From assembly GCA_026874595.1 (NCBI GenBank), contig CM049316.1, positions 47,496,695 through 47,560,694 on the forward strand: a DNA stretch of 64,000 nucleotides, given 5' to 3'. Positions 12,301 to 27,500 of this stretch are shown here, piece after piece; positions within the stretch are counted from its first letter, which is position 1; each line of letters opens with the position of its first letter. A program made the translations under genes and the position numbers. Source of the DNA: Sipunculus nudus (Eukaryota > Annelida > Sipuncula > Golfingiida > Sipunculidae). Below the pieces are notes generated by a model. The model made no database searches and was not told the DNA's origin. It worked only from the letters and a program-made list of their open reading frames with translations.

Positions 12301-15300
12301 TAAAATCCCTCTTAACATATTAAACAGTATGAAAATAATTCCATTTTAACTATAAGCAAAAGGACCCAAAACCTTAAAGCTAAATAATGTTAGTCTTCAT
12401 TCACTTTAATTGTTGTTATTATTAATATACTAATACTCCCTTACCTGGGTTAACTTGAAAAGGGCCGGATCTGAAAAATAATAGAAAACAATCACGACCT
12501 ATACATCACAGTATAAATAATAATAATAATAAAAATAAGAAGAAGAAGAAGAAGAAGAAGAAACGAAGAAGTAGAGAAAGAAGAGAAAAAAGAAGGAAAG
12601 TAATGAAACAAAAAGAATAATAACAATAACAAGATGACCTTGCGCTAGCAATAAGGAGCTAACATTGACTGTATGTAACATGACATAGAGACCAGAGGCG
12701 AAGGCGACAGAACTGGTCAGTGACGTACATAATATATATGTACAGAATTGTTTGCTGAAATTCTGATCAACCTAATAAAGAAAGGCTGACCTATTTTCTC
12801 AGCAGAACTGGTTCACTGTGACCTAATTTAAGAAAATGGTGTTAACTGGCTATATATATGGCAGTACAGCACTGATTATAAGAAGAATTGAATTGAATCC
12901 GTAAGATGTGCCTAGGATTTCAGTTAAATAAGTTCTTTGGCTAAGACCACAAAAGTGATAAACTGATGCTAATATGGGTCAAGGTGAAGAAAAATGTGAA
13001 TCAGAGAAAGTCGGATGGCGATACCTTCCAACAAAATATAATCTGGGTGCTGTTGTGAAGATTCTTGGTGCTATTTTGCTAACGACAAAAATGATGCCCA
13101 TGTTAACTGTAACTTGAATGTAAATGTCAAAGTCTTGAATAGACAGTTACTTTCAAACACATCAGACTGCCCAGTTTTTGGTTATTATTCTTGGACCAAT
13201 AAGCACTTGCACAGGTATGCTGTTTGCCATGGTTTTATGGCACACATGGGTGTAGTGACCTTATTCCAGAAAATGGCATTAACATTTTTAGTGCAATACT
13301 AACAACTGACTTGCACATCTCGCCTTTAACCCATCCGGTTAATAAAGATTAATGTTATTCGAAAATTAATTAGTTTAAGGAAGTTTTTTTTTTGTGTGTT
13401 AAACCACATTTGAACCATTCCCCATGAAAATTCCCATAGGGCGCTTAATATTAATTCTACTAGTTCTACTACTACTACTGCTACTACTACTACTACTACT
13501 ACTAATAATAATAATAATGATAATAATAATAAAAATAATTATAGAATCAGAAGATTATGAATTAACATAAATAATAAATTTTAACTATTAATAATAATAA
13601 TAACAACAATAATAATAATTTTAGTAACAAGAGCACCATAAACGTGCATAATACGCCCGTCGTGTTTCTGGTGACCCTTGACCTCTTAAATGTGCTTGAA
13701 TTTTGATGAGAATGTAATTCAGGTGAGAAACTATTGGTGTATATGTATAATGAGTTTCATGTAAATCCATAAGATTTTTATAACTCTCCAAGGTGCCTCC
13801 AAAGGGCGGTAATCTCTGACCTCATTAAATATGCGTGGATTTTGATGAGAATGCAAATCCAAAGGAATTTTGGTAAGACACCAAGGTGCCTCCAAAGTGC
13901 GGTGACCTATTACCTCATTAAATATGCATGGATTTCGCTGGAATTCGAACTTAGGAGAGATATTTTATAAATTTCTGATGAGCTTTATCAAAATCCTTTA
14001 TATTCTTCGTAAGTTATCGCGGCGACACCATTAAGTAGCCGATTGATCCGTGACCGTATTAAATATGCGTGGGCGTTGCCCGTAATAGAACTTGGGCGAG
14101 ACAATCTGTTGGTAAGTACTTATGGTGAGTTTCGCGAAAATGCATGTAAGCCCTGGTAAGTTATCGCGGCGACACTAAAAATTAACGGACGGACGGTGTG
14201 TATACCATATAGTACTCCCGTCTTAAGACGGGCGTATACAAAGGAAAGTGCTATATTGTTATTATTATCATCCTTTTGTTTACATGTAAATATATGGAAT
14301 CCGTCACCATGAACTATTAAAAGGATTACGTGCACCTAGGTTACACCAGATAAACATATACATATCGCTGTGAAAACACAGCCTGACTTTATATACAACC
14401 CATGTAACTAATGGTCCTTGGCCCTGCTGACGCAGGTATATCCTTATGCTTGAACAAACGTAACCAAAACACCCTCATAACACCATCAATCACGCCGTCC
14501 CTCAAAGCCGCTCAGATACCATGTCAATCACTGTTAACGGTTAGTACAAGTACATAGCATTAAAAAGAAACGCGTTTATCACACACTTGACCGAAGAAAA
14601 CTAGGATAGGGGGATTCTCAACAGCGGGTGATTCGGGAGAATTTACATGGTTTGGACCGTCATCTCTAAAAAAAACCAGAAGAAAGTAGAATGAGTATTT
14701 ATTGCAGATATATGTCTCTCCTTCCCATGAGAACCCATCCCCATGCACTACTTTAAAAGTTATGATGTTTACAGAAATCATATAGTTCCACAAAATTTGA
14801 CCTAAAAGATCAAGTTTTAGCTAAGGAGTTTCAAAATCCTAGGTTTTTAAACTCTCCGAGCACTTTGTTGAAACATTTGGTGTATGATGTATCAAATAGA
14901 GAGAAGAATATGCCGTTCCTCATAAATATATAGAGTGGTTTAACTTATTGACTTGATATGTTGCATGTTTTTAAATCGAGGATAGCATTATCGCTTATCC
15001 GAGATAGGCGGAGCCACCTACAACCGTTTTTTTTGCATCTGTGTCTATATTTGTTGAAAAGGATGCATATTTTGGAGTGGTTTCATGTATCAACAACCTT
15101 AAAATATTGCATGCCCATTGATCTTTGATAGCGTTATCTTGTACACTTGACTGGTGGTGCCATCTACCATATGATTTTTAAGTTTTATCCGTCCGTGCGT
15201 CTTGGGATACTTTGGAATCTCTGGTGAGACAAATATGGAGGGTTGTCATGTCAGGAGAGAGTCCATGCCTTATTTTATCCATAACCTGTGATTTGGCGGA

Positions 15301-18300
15301 TATACGTAGTCGCCTGTCCACTGCCCAAATTCCATTTATGCTTATTTTTACTTGCAGTGAGTCTTGGTATTTGTCGCGGAAGAACATATTGTCCTCATTC
15401 AAGAACTGAAAAAAAAACACCTCACAGTGGAAAGAAATCTTGGAAATTGCCCCTTTAATTATACTTCCGTTTCGCACTGTCGCTTCCTCGCTATGTTACT
15501 GCTGTGTAATTCATTGCAGAAATGAAGTTACTATAGTACATATGACAAATTCCTCAAAATTCAGAAAAATCTGAAAAATGCCCCCTCCCCTTTAGGACAT
15601 ACTTGGCGTAGCCGTAAAGAATTTCGTGACAACGATGTTGTTCCACAACCGTCAATTGTAGACAGTAAAAGGATATCTGTCCTGTTTTTTTTTAAGTCTA
15701 TTTATTTACGTCCCATTTTCTTCTAGTAAGTTACCGATGACAGCTATTACACATAACGTTTCCTAGGTTTGCGTTTGGACACGTCCGCTGGAAAATATCC
15801 AGATTTGTGAGGGCTACACTTTCCATGGGCTAGTTGAAATGGATTGAGATCATTAGTTATAAAAAAATAAAGTTTATATAGGCAAATTTTTAAATGTCCT
15901 ATTTCTTGCTAGCACTAGTGGTAAAACAGTGTACCACACCTGTATTTTGAATGGCCTTGTGTAGTTTGATTGAAGGCGCGCTGCAATGGCCCTTTGGAAA
16001 AATAATATGAAATATTTAATCTTTAGGTGAAATGACCCCCTTAGGACACACACTGAATCATTCCCTTCAGTTCAAGAACAAAAAAGTACATGTATATCCG
16101 AGACGTGGCAACGGATGAGATCCGTCACGAAAAAAGAATAGAACCACCATCAATTATAACATTTAATAATAATTATAATAATAATTCTAATTATAATAAT
16201 AAAATTATCATTATTATTTTTATTGTTATTACTATAATAATTAGTGTTATTACCGTTTGACAAGTTTTGGGCTGAGCTCTACTGACGTGAGCTTATTATG
16301 TACGTTTCATAAATATCTTGTTCACAACCAAACAGACATTAAGCATACAAGGGGTAATACATGAACTCCGTCCAAATCTGCTTCAACAGGATGCAACAGT
16401 GTATTTTCCAGAGCGTAAAGTCCAAAACTTGAGATGCATACATAGGTAACGTATATTGCTGGCATGTCGACAGATTATGAGAATGAAACAAAACACTTAT
16501 TCCATCCTTGTTTTCAACGATAAATACTGAGCAATTTTAGCTTCCGGCTTGCAATGACGTCATCAGAATCGAAGTCAACACTTGGCCTATATGGTTTTGC
16601 CTCCTTCACACGTTCCGGTTTTGCTCAATAATCTTAAAGGAACCCTTATCAGAGAACCTTGGTTGTAATCAACAGTAGGCTTAACCCTAACACTGGCGCT
16701 AGTTGGAAACATTTGGGTTTTGAAAAGAAACATAGAACTTCAAACTATTCCAGTGCATGATCCACATCTCATTCTTTGCTGAACTGAATTGTTGCTCTTG
16801 AAATGTCTCATGTTGGTATTTAAGGAATTCCAATAGAACAGAAACCTGGGAGGATTATGCTAAGGATTTATGTGACAGAGAAACCAAGACAGGAACAAGA
16901 CAAGGAAAAGATCAAATCATCGTACCAGATCTTCTACAAAATGTGGAATAACGCAGAAACATGGTGTACTAAGACCCAGATTATATAAGTATAGCCTGAT
17001 GTAATAAACGACCCAACAGTACAAACACACCGTGATATTACGGTAATAAACGATCAAACAGTACAAACACACTTTGATATAACGGGAATCAAGGAACACA
17101 CATCGCGGTTGTTACATCCTCTGTTGCCATGGTGACGACCATATCATGGCTGTCCTCAAGGACGTGCTTTGTTCATTAATTCTGGTAGAGGATTTGGGTT
17201 ATTACTAACCCCTGTATATCTCAGGTTGCTCGAACTGGCAACTCTGTATCACATAAATGTGACGTCAGTGGGTTAAAGAATAGACAAAATGTAAAGACAA
17301 TGCCTTACTTGAAATCAGTGTGATCACGACGGTCAGTTGATCTGCTAGTATTGTCTTTGCCGGATGCTGAGCGCTCACATCTTTTTATACGCTTACATAT
17401 TATTACATTAACACGCTGTTAAGAAGTTAATAAACTCAGATATCTGTAGTGTACCGACATATACCTCAGTATTAAAATCCACCTTGAATGCAGACCAGAG
17501 GCCGCATTAGCGACTCTCGGATATTCTCCTTTTCACACTGAACAGGTATTGATCGGGTCAGCGTGTGAGTCTGTTTCATGCGACATTCAGTTAATAGGAC
17601 CAATTCTATTGTGGGGGCGAGTCCCACCCTTAAAAGTAACAATTGGTCACCGAGGCTTTCCCAAGCCGCATGAAGTACATCCACTCAAATTACGCATACA
17701 TTTGCTGGCTCAATAACGGCCCATTACTACATTGACCCATGCCCCAGATGACCAACGACCTGCAGGCCTGCCTCAGGCTTAAACTATTACATTGTTTCAC
17801 ATGGTCGTGAGTACCATGGTACCAACCAAGCATAGCGGTAACATTTTTATAAGTGTTATTTTGAGGTATTTAATATACAGTTTGTAGACAGAAGATAAAA
17901 ACATGGATTTTTGTAGATAATGAGATTAACAGGGTTTGCCTGGGGCGCTTCCTTTTATGACACCGAAATGTATACGTCTCTGGAAGGTGGCTATTTTATT
18001 AAAATGTGACGAAGGCACCACCCATAAAGCTGAATAAACGGGAAGTCCGCAGGTGTTTATTATGGGCTTCAAGTGTCGATACTTGGTTTTGTGTGTGGAG
18101 ATCATTTACTCGGCAACACCACTTCAACAGCCGGTGTCGGTGTTGTCCCACGACTGCCACAACAAAACAGTCGATATCGGTATGACAGACATATGGTCGT
18201 GTATCAAAATGAGGAGTTTACATACAGATACAAATCGCTACAATAACCAGGCCCTATGATCTTCACTACACCATTCATCGACCCCATCAATGACAACCGA

Positions 18301-19690
18301 GTAAAAGAACCCCATGTTTGCATGCATGCCCAATGTTTCGATAAAACTACACCCGTCATACAAGTTCCTCATGATTCCCGCTACTACTAGTATTTCTTTT
18401 TCGTATTATTTACTTACCGTATTATTATTATTATTTTTATTATTATTATCATCTCTGTGTTCTCCTGTAATCATTATCACAGATAACTATTATTAACTAT
18501 CAAAGACAAACATGAATCATGTCATCACGTAACTGTTTGACAAATTTGTTAATTATACCATAGAAATGAGTAAGGTCTTTCTAAAGATGTGTTTCATCTG
18601 TTTGCCTTTTGTCCTATTACTTTTTCAATATATATATACAGTAAACTCCCGCATGACGACCACCTCGTTAACCCGACCACCCCGCTAACACGACCACTTT
18701 TCTTGGTCCCAGAATTGTCTTATATAAATTATCATATAATAAAACCGGTAACACGACCATCCCGCTATCACGACCAACGAACACCTTTTTTGATCCCGAC
18801 CTTCAGATGAGTCCCCGTATCACGACCATTGGCCCGTGGCGACCGCGACCCGTTGAGCAGATGACACGCTCATCGCCCAGCTTGGACTTAGATAGTAGCC
18901 CGTACTTAATTAGCCGTATCACGACCACTGACCCGTGGCGACAACGGCCCGTTGAGCAGGTGACACGCTTATCGCCCAGCTTAGACTTGGATAATGGCCT
19001 GTGATTATTTAGCCGGGAGGTGGGAAAGTGAGCTTTCATCTACCCAGCCTTAGTTAGGCTTAATTATAACGCCGGCCAACCTGTTAGCCAAACTATACGC
19101 ATCAATAGATATTGGACTCCACGGTCCGTTGCATTGTTTGTTGAGTACGGCTGTTATATTAGCATTTATCATACTGATAAAAAAAGTTTTGCAAACTTAA
19201 CTGGCACCGCACGGAGTTTTGCAAACATAACTGACACCCCACGCATACATTTAGGTGGGTAGAGTAAAACTGTAACAAATCACATTTCAGTGATCAAGCA
19301 ATAACTATATAAATATCACTTAAAATTTGTTGTGCTAATTATGTTCTCACCACGTGTTCGACATCAGACCATCTTTTTGTTAAGACCAATGCTTTATGAA
19401 TGACTTCAACGCAAACTCGTAATAAACGCCTAAAAAGCTCAGCCTCGAGGAGAAGTTAGAACTCATCAAAACAGTCGAGACTCAGTCTGGTACAAGTCAA
19501 AGAAAACTAGCCACTCAGTTTTGGATTTTAAATTTAACATGGGGAACAACTTACCATTTACTTGAAATATCCATATTATCGCCTGCGTTAATATTGGCAG
19601 ACTAATGTACAAGCATCCCGCTAACACGACCACCTCGCTTACACGACCACTTTGCCCGGTCCCACAGGTGGTCGCGTTAGCGGGGTTTTA

Positions 19691-19753
<63 letters not shown>

Positions 19754-22700
19754 CCTTTTAAATTTCAATACTGTCGCCTGTGTCACATGTCTTACCTCCA
19801 CGCGGTTGCCCTTGGTTACCTGATGCTGGACCATCATTCGCTGTTGAAGCGCTTGGTGTCCAGGAAGATTTCCGCAATGTGCTCTGAAAATTGAAAAGAT
19901 GCAACCATCGATGATCAGTTTGCTGCAGGCCCAACTCAGGTTTGTTAAAGCTTTGATGCTTACAAATCTTATTGGTGCAGATGAGGAAAATTAATTTCAT
20001 AATCCAACTCAAAATATTTTTTCCATATCTTAAACGCTATGAGGACATTAAGCGTGCTCGTCACTGGGTGTTTATTCTGTAGCTTACAGAATTTGGGTCA
20101 ACGTAGCCTGATTTCGGGTTTCCATGACGATTGTAATTATTTCTGGACTTCTCTAGATTTGACGTTAGAAGTTTCTCGATCGGTTACAATTCGACGGACA
20201 TGGGGCCACTTCCGGTCCGTTGAGCTAAAAAAATGATTAAGGAAAATAATAAAGAATAGGGTTGCTTCCTGGATTCAGGAAAGAAAACTTGTATGAAGAA
20301 AACTGATTAAGTGGTATCTGGTCACCGTGTGCCGAGCACACGATGACTGACAGCCATCCAACAGATCACATGATAATCAGTCAGTCAGAGGACCGAAAAA
20401 AAGCAAGGGGGAAACCAGAAGACGTCAAACTCTGTCGCTGTGTGACAGCTAGACCTTCAGGAACCCGACAGATGTTTCTGCAGGAAAGTCGATGGTCTGG
20501 CTTGATCAATCCAACTTCTCTATACAGTAATGCATGGGCAGGTCTCACTCGTTTTCGGACAGATCATCGATAATTGAAATCTATTTTAACAACCTGCTGA
20601 ATAATGTCAATAATATAATAGTTTCTTGATAAATTAGTATGGTACTGAAGACGTGCAAACTTAAATCCCATGACCGTTACATTAATGGAACTGTCATGTC
20701 AGGCTCTTCCGTTTCAGACAAATCAAACCAGTTTGAGGCAGACCAAGCACATACACATGTACTATACATAAAACTATGAGGTCTGTATAAATTTCGGGTG
20801 TATTTTGGTAATCATGATCATTTGTAATCAGATTTGCATGAACCCCCTAAATTGTTCAATCATTACTAAGAACTAAGTTCTATTAACCATGGCTCAGACA
20901 GTTCAGTTTATTCCACGGGATCAGTGGAAAACTACATCAGCATTTCACTCACATGTCCAACAATAACACTAGAGGTATTATAGATCAATACAGTGTTTTG
21001 TACAGTATGTTCCCATTATGTGCGATTTCTGCTTTTTTCTAACTTGTCTGAGTATTGACAGTCTCTAGGTGGCTTCATATTAACATGGTTGACTAGGCAA
21101 TCACAGCAGATGCTTAATCCTCGAAAAAGTTTCGGTTGCACAAGGGAGTATACGCGTGAATACTAGGTCACCCTCCAAAAAGCTTAAAATAAAGACTATT
21201 GAGTGCCTGATGCTGCGCGTGTTTAAGAGTTCAGAAGTAAAAAAAGGATAATTATACGCTCTTTTAAATTACCGAGCCTTGCTCAGATCCATGAAATTCA
21301 TACAAATACTAAAATATTCATCATCTTTTGTGATAGTTAAAAACATATATATGTAAACTTAACAACTCTATACATTTATATACAGCACTGAAAACTTTTA
21401 ATTTTCACATGGCTCAGAAATGAAAGTTAAGTACATTGTAGTTTCTTTTTTTTCTCTTCAAATTTCTGTCTGCTTTTGATTCTATATAAGATCATTTTAA
21501 GCCACCAACTCTAATCTCGTCCTGCTACAGTAACATCATTTACTTTACCTTTATTTATTTGCAGCATTAATACTTCAGTTTCTCAACCTTTGACATAATA
21601 TTATGTTTCATAATTTCCATTTCATTAAACTGAAAAAAAAATAAAAGACAAATCCTGGGTGATCTAGTGGACCTTGACATGACCCCAGGTTAAAACAGTT
21701 ATGTTACTTTTCCTTAATAGGCCAGGTGTAATATTTACTTGTTTCATTATCGTTTCTTATATTAATTTATGCAAACTGTAATCACTAAATAAATACATTG
21801 ATAATGTTTACGAATCATTGATACATTAATCAATTTAACATTTAAAAAATCAAGTAATTGTGAATACAATCAGATGGGTGCTAAATATTTGTAAAGGATA
21901 ATGGTAAAATATACGCATTTTTTAATTTAATGTGGGTAATGTATGCAAATGAGCTCATTAAATATGCACGAATTGTTTTCTGATATAATCGTAGAAAGCA
22001 CTAGTTATATTAACATACATTTTTATTGATTCATTTGATAGATAACGTCACTATCATACATAGAAACTGCATTTAATTTACATTTTGACATTTTCAGGTT
22101 TCGACATATTTAACACCGAATTCTGTGCCTTCCCCACTTTAAAGTAAATGCCGTTTTTATTGCATTCTAGGTTGTCTTTCGATATACACTGGTTGTCATG
22201 GAAACTGGCCCAGGAAACAAACTTCAGACCACTTCTTATTAGTACTGATAGGGCAGTAGGCCTACGTACCTTTCAATCGATAACAATGGAAAAACACATT
22301 CGAACGGTATATCATACACATATTCAGTAAAATATTATTCGACTGGTACTGATCCTGGATTTGTCAATCGAGGTGTGGAATCCAGGAAGATGAAGAAGAA
22401 AACCTTGACAGGGCCCTCAGGTCCAGAAAAGTGAGACCCAGGCAGCAAAAATTGATGAAACCCATAAAAAGGTTGCAGGGGCTGAAAAAGATGGGGTCCA
22501 GACCCTTCGACTGCCCTCTGGATCCGCTTCTGTTTTATAATGAACACGACACATTATATATGAGATATCATAATTGTATCGTCGTCTGGATGTGTTTTCT
22601 AAAAGGTTCAAGATGTCCTAGGCTAGTGCTCTTGCAAAACGTAGTGTATAGGGAGAGAGCAGGGGAGTAAGTATATATGTAGTCCCTATATGGACCTTTA

Positions 22701-24506
22701 TGTCCTATGAAATATCTCTGCTGGACGGTCATTACGTAATGTTCTGATTTTTTTTTCAAAATATCACAAGACACATAGCGACACGGCTGCTGCACAACGT
22801 ACAACAAGTTAAAACATTTTTTTGCAAGGGGGAAATTTTACCCCAGTGGCTGATTATCCGGCTGATTGAAATTCCGACTGACAGTGATTTTTTTTTTTTT
22901 GTTAAAGCGTAATCTAGAGGAGCCATATTTAGTCTCTTACAAGAAAATGTGACCACATTTTTAATGATTTTTTTTTGCATGTGGAAGTTAACGTCGACTA
23001 CACATCCATTTATATAATATATTTGTTTATTTGCTGAAAAATTATTTTGCTTTATGTCATGTAAAATAAATGTACTCTGCAGAATATTGCTGTGCTGTCA
23101 ATGTTGAATACGTCATGACGCGAAGACATGATCGCTGTAAAAACAAAGGTACGGCATGTAATTCAGTAAGTTATGTTTCACAAAACATAAGTTGGATATA
23201 AAATTGTATGGATGTATATATACTACTCTTATACATCAAACTACCCATAGACTACATGTCAGTTGAAGTGTCTTCAACCAGGATCGTGCCGCCAAAACGT
23301 AAATAAATGGTTACATTTTGTGGACACAGCATTAACAGAGATAACTTTCAGACATGACACATATTTCTCAACGGTCATCGTGAGACTAAACGGACTTTGG
23401 CGACGTCAGACACAAATGTCTTCCCTGAGGGACACACTGAAAGTCGGAAGAGTGGACAAACGAGGGCAAAGCAGGACATAAAAATAAGCGTTTTAAATTA
23501 CCGCTTTAAAAGCCATGAGATATTTCTATGAACTGGATATAAATGTAAATGATAAAAAAACAATATATAAATTTGGTCATATTTCAAAACATAAATACAT
23601 CACAAATTGCCATATTTTTGTTTATATTTAGTGCAAAAAACTATGGTCACACCATGCATGTGACCAAATTAAAAAAAAACTATGATTTTGGCGTTGTTAC
23701 CACATTCTGGCACTAATAAAATAATGTAAAAAGTAAGGTTATTACATTTCATTTAAGTGCATGCAAACATGTTAAAAAAATTACATTGAAATATGGTCAC
23801 ACTTACTTTGTACATGACGAAATATGGTTCACGTTTTTTTTTTTCAGAAATCGTGTCACATCAAATAAAAAAAATATTAAATTATAATTATCACTGCCAT
23901 GTCCATTCAAACTGGATCGAGATGATAGTTTTGAGATACTTTTAAAACAATTAATTTATAAACATGAAATAAGAATATCAACAAAAAGGGGACCAAAAAC
24001 ACTAATCAGCCAGGGAGACCAATATAATACTTATAATACTTCTGTATTATTATATGGAAGTGGGTCACAGTAAAGGTTTTGGAAATATTGTTGTATGTCA
24101 AGACGAATAGATAGACAGACGGACGACAGACAGAGCTGGTCACTGTGTGTGGCGGCCAGGTATCAGAATATTCATGTTATTCCTGTGTGTACAGACGGCG
24201 ATTACTCACACCAGGGGGCACGTATACGTGTATATTAAATGTACACACGATCCTTCTTGTACCGCGTGCCCGCTCATTAACGACCTGTGTCTGTGCATAA
24301 GTTCACAATGCGCCGTGGGTTGTATTTCGCGTATTCACCAGGTGATCAAACCAACTGACCGGTTTACAAGACAGATAAGCCCTCTATCTTATCGAGGCCG
24401 TGTTATTCACAATGTTTCTTGGTTTACCTGACAGGCAATGTGTTGGTTGTGTGTGTCTAGGCGACAATATAATGACAACAGAATAACCTGGTGTCCACGT
24501 GTGTGT

Positions 24507-24566
<60 letters not shown>

Positions 24567-27500
24567 TATATATATATATATATATAAACTGACGATGATC
24601 AATGCAATCAACCGGACCCTAAGTTTCTCATAATCATAACGTTCTTTGAAAGTTATTTTAAACATTACCCCCCCCCCCCCCGAACATATATCGGATGGCC
24701 AGCCAATGTATACGATCATTGTATCCGACTTGAACCTTTAAAAAGAATCTTTACATATATCATAGATTTAATCAGATCTTATGTGTCAAGGAGGAGCGGC
24801 TTTATACAGATAAAGAAGCGGACATTCACGCTCCATAAACACCTTCTCAGTCTTGGTGGAAAAACAAAAACTATGTCAATTCTGACCGGGATGTAAAGTC
24901 TTGCCTGATCTGTGGTGTGGTGAAACTAAAGACTGGCTAGGTCTTTGATGTTAAGTTTTACCTGATCTTTGGTGTGGTGGGATTTGAGACTGGCTAGGTC
25001 TTTGATGTTAAGTTTTACCTGATCTTTGGTGTGGTGGGATTTGAGACTGGCTAGGTCTTTGATGTTAAGTTTTACCTGATCTGTGGTGTGGTGGGGTTTG
25101 AGACTGGCTAGGTCTTTGATGTTAAGTTTTACCTGATCTGTGGTGTGGTGGGGTTTGAGACTGGCTAGGTCTTTGATGTAACGCTGTGCCTGATCTGTGG
25201 TGTGGTAAAGTTAAAGACTGGCTAGGTCTTTGATGAAAAGTTTCACCTGATCTTTGGTGTGGTGGGATTTGAGACCGGCTAGGTCTTTAATGTAAAGTCT
25301 TGCTTGATCTGTTGTGTGGTGAAGTTTGAGACTGGCTAGGTTTTTGATGTAAAGTCTTACCTGATCTGTGGTGTGGTGATGTTTGAGACTGGCTAGGTCC
25401 GTGATGTGGTATATCTGACTACGGATCCACTCTCGATTTGGCCGCGCACCACCGACAGGAGCGACACCGGGAGCACTGAAACGATGTAACTCAGCATCAG
25501 ACTCCGAATCCTTCTGCTCTGAAACATCAATATCTCCATCTACAATACTGACATTGCCAGTATCAGAACCAAAGTAGTGTCCCCGAGACCGCACGGCAGT
25601 GGCAGCGTCCACACTACTGTCCGGCATCCACAAGCCGGAAGAGAGGGTGGAAGAAATGGGCGGGGCTTCCGGCATCAGCATCTCGGAATAAGTCACGCTG
25701 ATAAATATACCAAGAATTATCTTTGTAAAAAAGTTGCTGGTCTGTGTGAATTGGTCGTCTTGAGCAAAATCGTGTTCTTGGTGTAGCCTTTCGAAACAAG
25801 CCTCAGTTCAGTCACTCAGCTGTATACTTAATGGTTAAGAAATTGAACCTGCTCCTTATAAAAATCTTAAAATAGCAGTAGCTTTCTTGAAGGACTGATA
25901 CATATGCCCGTCAGAATGTGTAGATCAGCTCTATGAAGTATCACAGGGTCCAGAATCGAAGAAAGTTGTAAGAGGCCCGTTATTTTGATCCAAATTACGT
26001 CGTCTATCATGAAGGAAAGTGCCCGAGTGGTCTCCTGATAAAGTCCGAGAACTTCTGACACACCTTCACCTGCCGGACAGGCACGTACCGTGTATAGATC
26101 TGTTTATTTCACAGATCCCTTGGTTATCGCCCGGTAGTCTATGCGACCCAGCTATCGACGGGAGCCGTTACATGCCAACTGATCTGCTTGTATAGACTTA
26201 ATAAAGGGTTCCTGATCCGTGGCTTTGCTTGAGCCCTAAGACTCCTTCCACATTCGCGGCCCATTTGTACACGCACCACGGTACGCAGGTATTGTCAGGC
26301 GGACCGGCATTACGGGATAATGAATTACAAGAAAGCACTCGGTATGTTAACGGTAAACACACCAAGGCCCCCGGGCACCACTGTTTATGTTATCAAAGCT
26401 CTCACACTATTAACACCGACTCTCACCCAAACCGTTGATCGAGCGAATTAAAATATGTAGCGGAGTTATCTATTATAAGTGGGCATGTACGTCAGAGTTG
26501 TCTTTTAAAAGTGAGCATGTAAGTCGGAGTTATCTATTACTAGCTGATAAACCCGGTATACCAGGCTTTTTACCAGGGTTGGGGAGACTAATATGAGGAA
26601 TGTTTGCTATTTTTTTATTCTTAAGTAAAAAGGAAATAAAGATTTTTAATGGGATACTGTCATAATAAGATATGTACAAATATTTTTTTTGCATTTGTTT
26701 TGTGGCGCTGCGGTCACGGCAAGAAATTCACATACCGGTATGTTTACCGTGAAGACATGGTGAGCGATGATGTCTACATTTGCGAACCGGAACTGGACGC
26801 GGGGGCATTCAGGTTTTCGATGATCTTTGTTTGGTTACTATTGTTGGACGTATAACGAATAGGTTGATGTGAGGGGGCACAAGGTTAAGAAAAAAATTAC
26901 TTCACCCTCGCTCAGCATCGATAAAATAAAACATCAAATGTCTTCTGTAAAAATAACAAGGCCATTATCTTCTTTTTTTTTTTTACCTTGTTACGGGACA
27001 CCTAAGATATAAATTGAATTTTAAATGAACCATTTACAATAGGACCATCCCAGAATGAGTGAATTCGAAATATTTTTTATGAAACTTATCACGTCAACTA
27101 CAAAGTATCAACTGCAATACATGGCATGTGAGGATCTATAGAGATCTTACAAACAGAAATGCAAATTAAAAAAAAACCATGTGGATATCCCTTAACGCAC
27201 AAATCTGTTTATACATAATTAATGGTATTATAGATAGCAGGATTACTGAACCAACTGAATTATAACTTTATACAAAACATATCGTCCAAAATCATATTTA
27301 ATAAAAAAAATATATTATACTATACTTACAACTTGTATACTATGAGGCAGACTGGCAAGAAGATTTTACTAGTTGTATAAGATACTGAATAGCAGGGACT
27401 AAAATGAAATTTAATCGTTTCTTTAACAACATTTTGTTCATTGTCTTTATGTATGATACAGGATTCCCAGCTATCCTTGAAATCAGTGAAAATCTGAAAA

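Larger units (their letters stand above)
12471..19795 (-). other. Intron 3 of the minus-strand gene
   Basis: 7.3 kb. It holds trinucleotide microsatellites (12515-12565, 13467-13618), the palindrome-ended repeat at 13626-14236, an AT-rich low-complexity patch near 16165-16250, two copies of a 42-bp repeat at 17001-17086, and the pogo-derived element at 18639-19693 with its TA flank. The remainder shows nothing I can name. Confidence 0.7.

Noticed and set aside
14560-14665. Possible extra minus-strand exon after 'ggttttttttag'
   Set aside because: The acceptor is reasonable, but no good donor or phase match was found and the model is complete without it.
19758-19883. Alternative start of a gene at ATGATGGTCCAG on the minus strand (exon 3)
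   Set aside because: This frame is open and looks plausible, but its phase does not fit the 26-nt exon 4, whereas the AGC frame fits both neighbours.
22430-22534. hAT element ending in 'ggatccgcttctg'
   Set aside because: Only one end is visible; no inverted partner or 8-bp duplication was found.
24147-24431. 94-codon Cys-containing frame on the plus strand
   Set aside because: It begins at GTG, contains repeat-like 'cagacggacg' DNA just upstream, has no splice or initiation context and resembles no family.
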